A stretch of DNA of 64,000 nt, taken from contig NZ_CP109461.1 in NCBI RefSeq assembly GCF_036227565.1, positions 372,001-436,000 of the forward strand. Direction: 5' to 3'. A program made the translations under genes and the position numbers. The notes under the pieces are model-generated. The model did no database searches. It was not told where the DNA came from and saw only the letters and a program-made list of their open reading frames with translations. Source of the stretch: Streptomyces sp. NBC_01454 (GTDB lineage: Bacteria; Actinomycetota; Actinomycetes; Streptomycetales; Streptomycetaceae). Shown here piece by piece: positions 59,877 through 64,000 of the stretch. Each line of letters begins with the position of its first letter. Position 1 is the stretch's first letter.

Positions 59877-59985
59877 CTATCGGGAGGCGTAGGGGATGAG
59901 GGCCATCTCGCGGGCGTTCTTGATGGCGCGGGCGATCTGCCGCTGCTGCTGCCTGGTCACGTTGGTCACCCGGGGGCTGCGGAGG
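59877..59985 (-). pseudogene. Ribosomal protein bS18, C-terminal fragment
   Basis: The minus strand reads [20 protein letters not shown] and [14 protein letters not shown] with the stop at 59877. This is the signature end of S18 (normally [28 protein letters not shown]). The N-terminal half, which would carry the other RNA contacts, is missing and is replaced by a CobW-like end. The sequence is of the paralogous type found in zinc-starvation operons of streptomycetes. Confidence 0.75.
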
Positions 59986-60140
59986 CCCGGCCGCGTACTC
60001 GGCGTCGGTGTGCAGGCACGAGTCCAGCAGGGCCAGCAGGTTCTCCCGGTCGAGGCCGGGACAGGTGAAGGTGAGGTGCTGGCAGCGGTCGCCGTGTTCG
60101 GGGTGCCAGCACAGTTCGGTTGCTGGACACTCCCCGGACC
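59986..60140 (-). pseudogene. CobW-type GTP-binding protein, C-terminal fragment
   Basis: In another frame next to the S18 relic the minus strand reads [20 protein letters not shown] and [20 protein letters not shown]. This matches the C-terminal domain of CobW/YciC-like metallochaperones (GDR-x-QxLVFTG-x-LD...LL-x-CLLTD-x-E). In streptomycetes these genes are clustered with zinc-free ribosomal protein paralogues under Zur control. Here a deletion joined their remnants. Confidence 0.6.
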
Positions 60141-60150
60141 GGCGGCGAGC

Positions 60151-60933
60151 ATGAGCCGCATGTCCCACGACCCCAAGCCTGGTGAACCGAGCGACGCCGA
60201 CTCCGAGCGGCTGGCCCGTATCGAGGCGATGCTGGCACCCGCCGTGTCGGGGATGGAGCAGGCGGGCCGCCGGCTGCTGCCCGCCTGGCGGCGGGTCACC
60301 CGGGGGGAGCCCCGCTGGCCCTCGACGCTCGCGGTGCTGGTGGCTGTGGCGCTGCAGTGGCTGCTGCCGGAGCGGCTGGCGATCCATCCGGAGTGGCTGC
60401 TGGCCACCCTGGAGACCGCGCTGCTGATCGCGCTGGTCGCGGCGAATCCGTTCCGGATCGAACGGGGCTCGCGGCTGTACCGGTGGGCGGGGCTGGTGCT
60501 GATCGCGATGATCAGCGCGGCGAACGGCTGGTCCGCGGTGCATCTGGTGATCGGTCTGGTGCGGGGGAGCGAGGGCAGTGACGCGGGGCCGCTGCTGATG
60601 ACCGGCGGCAGTATCTGGGCCACCAATGTCATCGTCTTCGCGCTGTGGTACTGGGAGTGGGACCGCGGCGGTCCGGTCGCGCGGGCCCGGGCCGTACGGG
60701 CCCATGTGGACTTCCTCTTCCCGCAGATGCAGGCGTTGGAGCTCGCACCGGAGCACTGGGAGCCGCAGTTCCCCGACTATCTGTATCTGTCGTTCACCAA
60801 CGCCACCGCCTTCAGCCCGACCGATGTGATGCCGCTGACCCGCTGGGCGAAGATGCTGATGCTGGTGCAGTCGGCGGTCTCGCTGCTGACGGTCGTTCTG
60901 GTCGTCGCCCGCGCGGTGAACATCCTCAAGTAG
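60151..60933 (+). CDS. DUF1345-like integral membrane protein
   Basis: 260 residues from ATG 60151 (or 60160). Six hydrophobic helices near 55-75, 80-97, 105-125, 150-170 and 225-250; a polar loop of about 50 residues between the fifth and the last carries [20 protein letters not shown] and [20 protein letters not shown], the latter typical of DUF1345/voltage-channel-like proteins (AFSPTDTMPLT). No ribosome binding site is close to the start. Function of the family is unknown. Confidence 0.75.
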   Translation: MSRMSHDPKPGEPSDADSERLARIEAMLAPAVSGMEQAGRRLLPAWRRVTRGEPRWPSTLAVLVAVALQWLLPERLAIHPEWLLATLETALLIALVAANPFRIERGSRLYRWAGLVLIAMISAANGWSAVHLVIGLVRGSEGSDAGPLLMTGGSIWATNVIVFALWYWEWDRGGPVARARAVRAHVDFLFPQMQALELAPEHWEPQFPDYLYLSFTNATAFSPTDVMPLTRWAKMLMLVQSAVSLLTVVLVVARAVNILK

Positions 60934-61369
60934 CCGTGGACCCCTGGTGTATGACGGCGCGATGTGTGACGGTGGGGTTTTGAGGGTAGGGCGGATTCAT
61001 GACGGGTCGATGAGGGCTCCATGAGATCTTGATGAATGTTTGCTCGGTTGCGCAACCTGTTGGCCGAAGCTTGACCGGCCGACCCGTAACCGATCGCCAT
61101 TAAGCCTCTGACCTGCGGTTTTGTGCTGATGGGGCGTCACGCCCGAAAACAGTCCCCGCGGTGAGTCAACTTTTTCCCACGTGGCAGTCAGGCTCCGGGG
61201 GTCGTTTTGTGCTGCCGCCTGCCGAAGCGACCGATGGTCATGTTCACAACATGTTCGATTTGTGGATTCCTGGTCCGAAGCGCGAACCTTCCGCCTGGTC
61301 AGCGGCATCTGTAGGGGCGAACGTCCGAGGGTCTTTCACCCACCGGCACCGAACAACAGAGGCATATCG
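60934..61369. other. Regulatory region of the NRPS gene
   Basis: No gene. The segment is richer in T than the surroundings and contains a 15-base palindrome at 61239-61253. CAGAGG (61357-61362) serves as weak ribosome binding site for the downstream gene. Confidence 0.5.
61239..61253 (+). promoter_or_regulatory. Candidate operator upstream of the NRPS
   Basis: CATGTT-CAC-AACATG is a perfect inverted repeat about 117 bases before the NRPS start. The overlapping words GTTCACAACAT and GTTCGATTTGT, 11 bases apart, also resemble the direct-repeat PHO box of Streptomyces PhoP. Both readings are pattern matches only. Confidence 0.35.
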
Positions 61370-64000
61370 ATGTCGTCGCCCCTTCTCGAATCGCCCTTCG
61401 AGCCATCCGAGCAGCCGCCCGGCCGGGCCGTATACCGCACAGCCACCACCCCCCGGCCGCGGACCCTGCTCGACGTGCTCGATGCCACCGCCGCCGCACA
61501 CCCCCAGGCGACCGCCGTGGACACCGGCACCGAGGTGATCACCTACCGCGAGCTGTGTATCGAGACCGAACGCCGCGCACGGCAACTCAGGGACTACGGA
61601 ATCGGCCCTGGCGACCGGGTCGGTGTCCGGGTGCCGTCCGGTACCGCGGAGCTGTACCTGTCGATCCTCGCCATCCTGCGCAGCGGAGCCGCGTACGTAC
61701 CGGTGGACGCCGACGACCCGGACGAGCGGGCCGCCACCGTCTTCCGGGAGGCCGCCGTCTGCGCCGTCCTGGGGCCGGACGTCCAGCCGCAGGCCCTGGC
61801 CCGGCCCGGCGGGGCCCTGCGGCCCGCGGGCCCGCAGGACGACGCGTGGATCATCTTCACCTCGGGTTCGACCGGCGCGCCCAAGGGCGTGGCGGTCAGC
61901 CACCGCTCGGCCGCCGCCTTCGTCGACGCCGAGGCCGGGCTCTTCCTCCGGGACCGGCCGCTGGGCCCCGGTGACCGGGTGCTGGCCGGCCTGTCCGTCG
62001 CCTTCGACGCCTCCTGCGAGGAGATGTGGCTCGCGTGGCGGCACGGCGCCTGCCTGGTGCCGGCGCCGCGCTCGCTGGTCCGCGCGGGCCATGAGCTGGG
62101 CCCGTGGCTGGTCGACCGCGGGATCACCGTGGTGTCCACCGTGCCCACGCTCGCCGCGCTGTGGCCGGACGAGGCGATGCGCCGGATCCGACTGCTGATC
62201 GTGGGCGGCGAGGCGTGCCCGGCCGGGCTGGTCGACCGCTTCGCCGCGCCCGAGCGGGAGATGTGGAACACCTACGGGCCGACCGAGACCACCGTCGTCG
62301 CCTGCGCGGCGCGCCTGCTGCCGGGGGAGCCGGTACGCATCGGACTGCCGCTGGAGGGCTGGCAGTTGGCCGTCGTCGACCGGGCCGGTCAGCCAGCCGG
62401 GTTCGGCGAGGAGGGGGAGCTGCTGATCAGCGGCGTGGGCACGGCCCGCTACCTCGACCCCGCCAAGGACGCCGACCGCTTCCGCCCCGACCACGTCCTG
62501 CGGACCGCGCGCGCCTACCGCACGGGCGACCTCGTACGCGCCGAACCCGAGGGCCTGCTGTTCGTCGGCCGCGCCGATGACCAGGTCAAACTCGGTGGAC
62601 GGCGGATCGAGCTCGGGGAGATCGACGCCGCGCTCGGCGCCCTGCCCGGCGTCCGCGGCGCCGCCGCGGCCGTGCAGACCACCCCGGCCGGCACCCAGGT
62701 GCTGGTCGGCTACGTCGTGCCCGAGCAGCGCACCGGCGACGGCTCCAGCTTCCAGCAGGACAAGGCCAGAGCCCTGCTCAAGGAACGGCTGCCCGGCCAG
62801 ATGGTGCCCGTCCTGGCCGAGGTCGAGAGCCTGCCGACCCGTACGTCCGGCAAGGTCGACCGCAAGGCTCTGCCCTGGCCGCTGCCGCCCGCCCGCGATA
62901 CGGTGGGCCACGGCGAGGCCGGACCGGCACTGCACGGCACCGCAGCCCGCCTCGCCGGCATCTGGGAGCAACTGCTCGGCGTCCGGCCCGGCCCGGACAG
63001 CGACTTCGTCTCCCTCGGCGGCACCAGCCTGGTCGCCGCCCGGATGGCGTCCATGCTCCGCGAGCACCACCCCGGCGTCTCGGTCGCCGACCTCTACCGC
63101 CACCCGGTACTGCACAAGATGGCCGAGCACCTCGACTCGCTCGGCGGTCCCGTGGACGAAGTGCGCCCGGTACGCCCTGTGCCGCGCCGCGCCGCCGCCG
63201 TCCAACTCCTCGTCCAGACCGCCCTGTACGGGGTCGCCGGGCTGCGTGGGCTCGTCGGGCTCGCGCTCGCCGACAACGTGCTCGGCTGGATCGCCCCGCA
63301 GGTCTGGGCCCCGCACACCGCGTGGTGGCTGGTTGTCGTCGGCTGGGTGGTGCTCTTCAGCGCGCCGATGCGCTGCGCCATCGGCGCCGGGGCCGCCCGG
63401 ATGCTCACCGGCTCGATCACCCCCGGCGCCTACCCGCGTGGCGGCGCCACCCACCTGCGGCTGTGGACCGCCGAACGCGTCGTCGCCGCCTTCGGCATCC
63501 CGTCCCTGCTCGGCACGCCCTGGGCGCGGCTGTACGCCCGGACGCTGGGCTGCACCACCGGGCGCAACGTGGCGCTGCACACCATGCCGCCGGTCACCGG
63601 CCTCGCCGAGCTCGGCGACGGCTGCAGCGTCGAGCCCGAGGCCGACATCTCCGGCTGGTGGCTCGACGGCGACACCCTGCACATCGGCGCCGTACGCATC
63701 GGGGCCGGGGCACGCGTCGGTCACCGCAGCATGCTGCTGCCCGATGCCGTCATCGGCCGGGGCGCCGAACTCGCGCCCGGTAGCTGCCTGGGCGGTGCGA
63801 TCCCCGACGGCCACCGCTGGACCGGTTCCCCGGCCCGCCCTGCCGAAGCCGCCGAGCAGCTCGCCGGCACCGGCTGGCCCGCGCCCTCCTGGCAGCGCTC
63901 GCGGCCGTGGAGCGCCGCCTACGCCCTCTCCCTCGTCGGCCTGCCGCTGCTGGCGCTGCTGACCGCCGCCCCCGCGCTCATCGGCGCATACGCCTTGGTC
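61370..64000 (+). CDS. Pls/PosA-type single-module NRPS (partial, runs off the window)
   Basis: 877 codons are visible, open at the 3' edge. Order: adenylation domain (about 30-480) with FTSGSTGAPKG at 163-173 (A3), NTYGPTETT (A5) and GRADDQVKLGGRRIELGEI from 400 (A8); a thiolation domain with LGGTSL, phosphopantetheine Ser553; then two transmembrane helices (ALYGVAGLRGLVGLALADNV and WWLVVVGWVVLFSAPM) and the first of the soluble left-handed-helix acyltransferase-like domains (GDGCSVEPEADISGWW ... GAGARVGHRSMLLPDAVIGR). This layout is that of epsilon-poly-L-lysine synthetase (Pls) and related amino-acid polymer synthetases, which join one amino acid repeatedly and release the polymer at the membrane. 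There is no condensation or thioesterase domain. Substrate cannot be read with confidence. Confidence 0.9.
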   Translation, partial: MSSPLLESPFEPSEQPPGRAVYRTATTPRPRTLLDVLDATAAAHPQATAVDTGTEVITYRELCIETERRARQLRDYGIGPGDRVGVRVPSGTAELYLSILAILRSGAAYVPVDADDPDERAATVFREAAVCAVLGPDVQPQALARPGGALRPAGPQDDAWIIFTSGSTGAPKGVAVSHRSAAAFVDAEAGLFLRDRPLGPGDRVLAGLSVAFDASCEEMWLAWRHGACLVPAPRSLVRAGHELGPWLVDRGITVVSTVPTLAALWPDEAMRRIRLLIVGGEACPAGLVDRFAAPEREMWNTYGPTETTVVACAARLLPGEPVRIGLPLEGWQLAVVDRAGQPAGFGEEGELLISGVGTARYLDPAKDADRFRPDHVLRTARAYRTGDLVRAEPEGLLFVGRADDQVKLGGRRIELGEIDAALGALPGVRGAAAAVQTTPAGTQVLVGYVVPEQRTGDGSSFQQDKARALLKERLPGQMVPVLAEVESLPTRTSGKVDRKALPWPLPPARDTVGHGEAGPALHGTAARLAGIWEQLLGVRPGPDSDFVSLGGTSLVAARMASMLREHHPGVSVADLYRHPVLHKMAEHLDSLGGPVDEVRPVRPVPRRAAAVQLLVQTALYGVAGLRGLVGLALADNVLGWIAPQVWAPHTAWWLVVVGWVVLFSAPMRCAIGAGAARMLTGSITPGAYPRGGATHLRLWTAERVVAAFGIPSLLGTPWARLYARTLGCTTGRNVALHTMPPVTGLAELGDGCSVEPEADISGWWLDGDTLHIGAVRIGAGARVGHRSMLLPDAVIGRGAELAPGSCLGGAIPDGHRWTGSPARPAEAAEQLAGTGWPAPSWQRSRPWSAAYALSLVGLPLLALLTAAPALIGAYALV

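Noticed and set aside
61244..63814. 856-codon open frame on the minus strand opposite the NRPS
   Set aside because: It is the complement of a high-GC gene whose plus-strand frame has clear adenylation and thiolation motifs. The product is low-complexity Gly/Ala/Arg/Asp sequence without any domain.

Overview
The window is about 70% GC, its genes have the strong third-position G/C bias of Streptomyces, and it carries Streptomyces-type families (an SCO5918-like protein, a DUF5133-like protein, an FxLD-type lanthipeptide methyltransferase, a Pls-type NRPS). I read it as an accessory stretch of a Streptomyces chromosome arm or large linear plasmid. It is very rich in insertion sequences and broken genes: roughly one third of the recognisable genes are truncated, frameshifted or fused to an unrelated fragment.

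Layout. 1-8.2 kb is an IS and recombinase graveyard: an integrase fragment, two IS256-type remnants, an IS3-family element with an intact IS30-family element inserted exactly at its frameshift window, an antiporter fragment fused in frame to a tyrosine recombinase, and a DUF6262-like partner gene split by an IS701 remnant. 8.25-10.15 kb is a small, lower-GC island bracketed by 51-base direct repeats; it encodes a 39-42 residue peptide with a Gly-Gly-Gly hinge and a His-rich tail, then a hairpin, then a protein with the H-x-D...H signature of Fe(II)/2-oxoglutarate oxygenases. I regard this as the most interesting candidate, a possible minimal RiPP locus. 10.6-19.2 kb holds a two-component system with a COG4705-type membrane protein, a second COG4705-type paralogue, an XRE regulator/membrane protein pair behind a perfect 30-bp inverted repeat, and several chimeric fragments. 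19.3-26.5 kb is an intact cell-envelope block: a BlaI/BlaR1-like pair with three CTACA-type operators faces an operon of an MGDG-synthase-like glycosyltransferase, polysaccharide deacetylase, GT4 glycosyltransferase and UppP, and is followed by an MFS transporter.

27.3-41.1 kb is a decaying FxLD-type (class I lanthipeptide-like) cluster, all on the minus strand: truncated LanB, LanC, a frameshifted SpaB_C-type protein, the FxLD methyltransferase, a frameshifted repeat-like protein, an ABC exporter, a three-domain methyltransferase-NUDIX-methyltransferase protein, MazG-like, two NUDIX genes and a broken endonuclease/exonuclease/phosphatase. No precursor peptide was found; an IS5-type element cuts LanB, so the upstream part is probably lost. 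41.8-49.8 kb, between two related IS5-type remnants in the same orientation, carries a SpoIIE-type phosphatase, a YfhO-GtrB-GtrA operon for lipid-linked sugar transfer and a broken deacetylase/beta-propeller lipoprotein.

50.6-57.6 kb is a cold-shock/RNA block: DEAD-box helicase, CBS protein and SCO5918-like protein in one operon, a cold-shock protein gene, a second intact csp, a decayed csp copy, a hemolysin-III-type protein and a MerR-like regulator. 57.6-60.1 kb is again debris (PAP2, MarR, IS5, CobW and S18 fragments). The window ends with a COG-type membrane protein and the first 877 codons of a Pls-type NRPS that runs off the edge.
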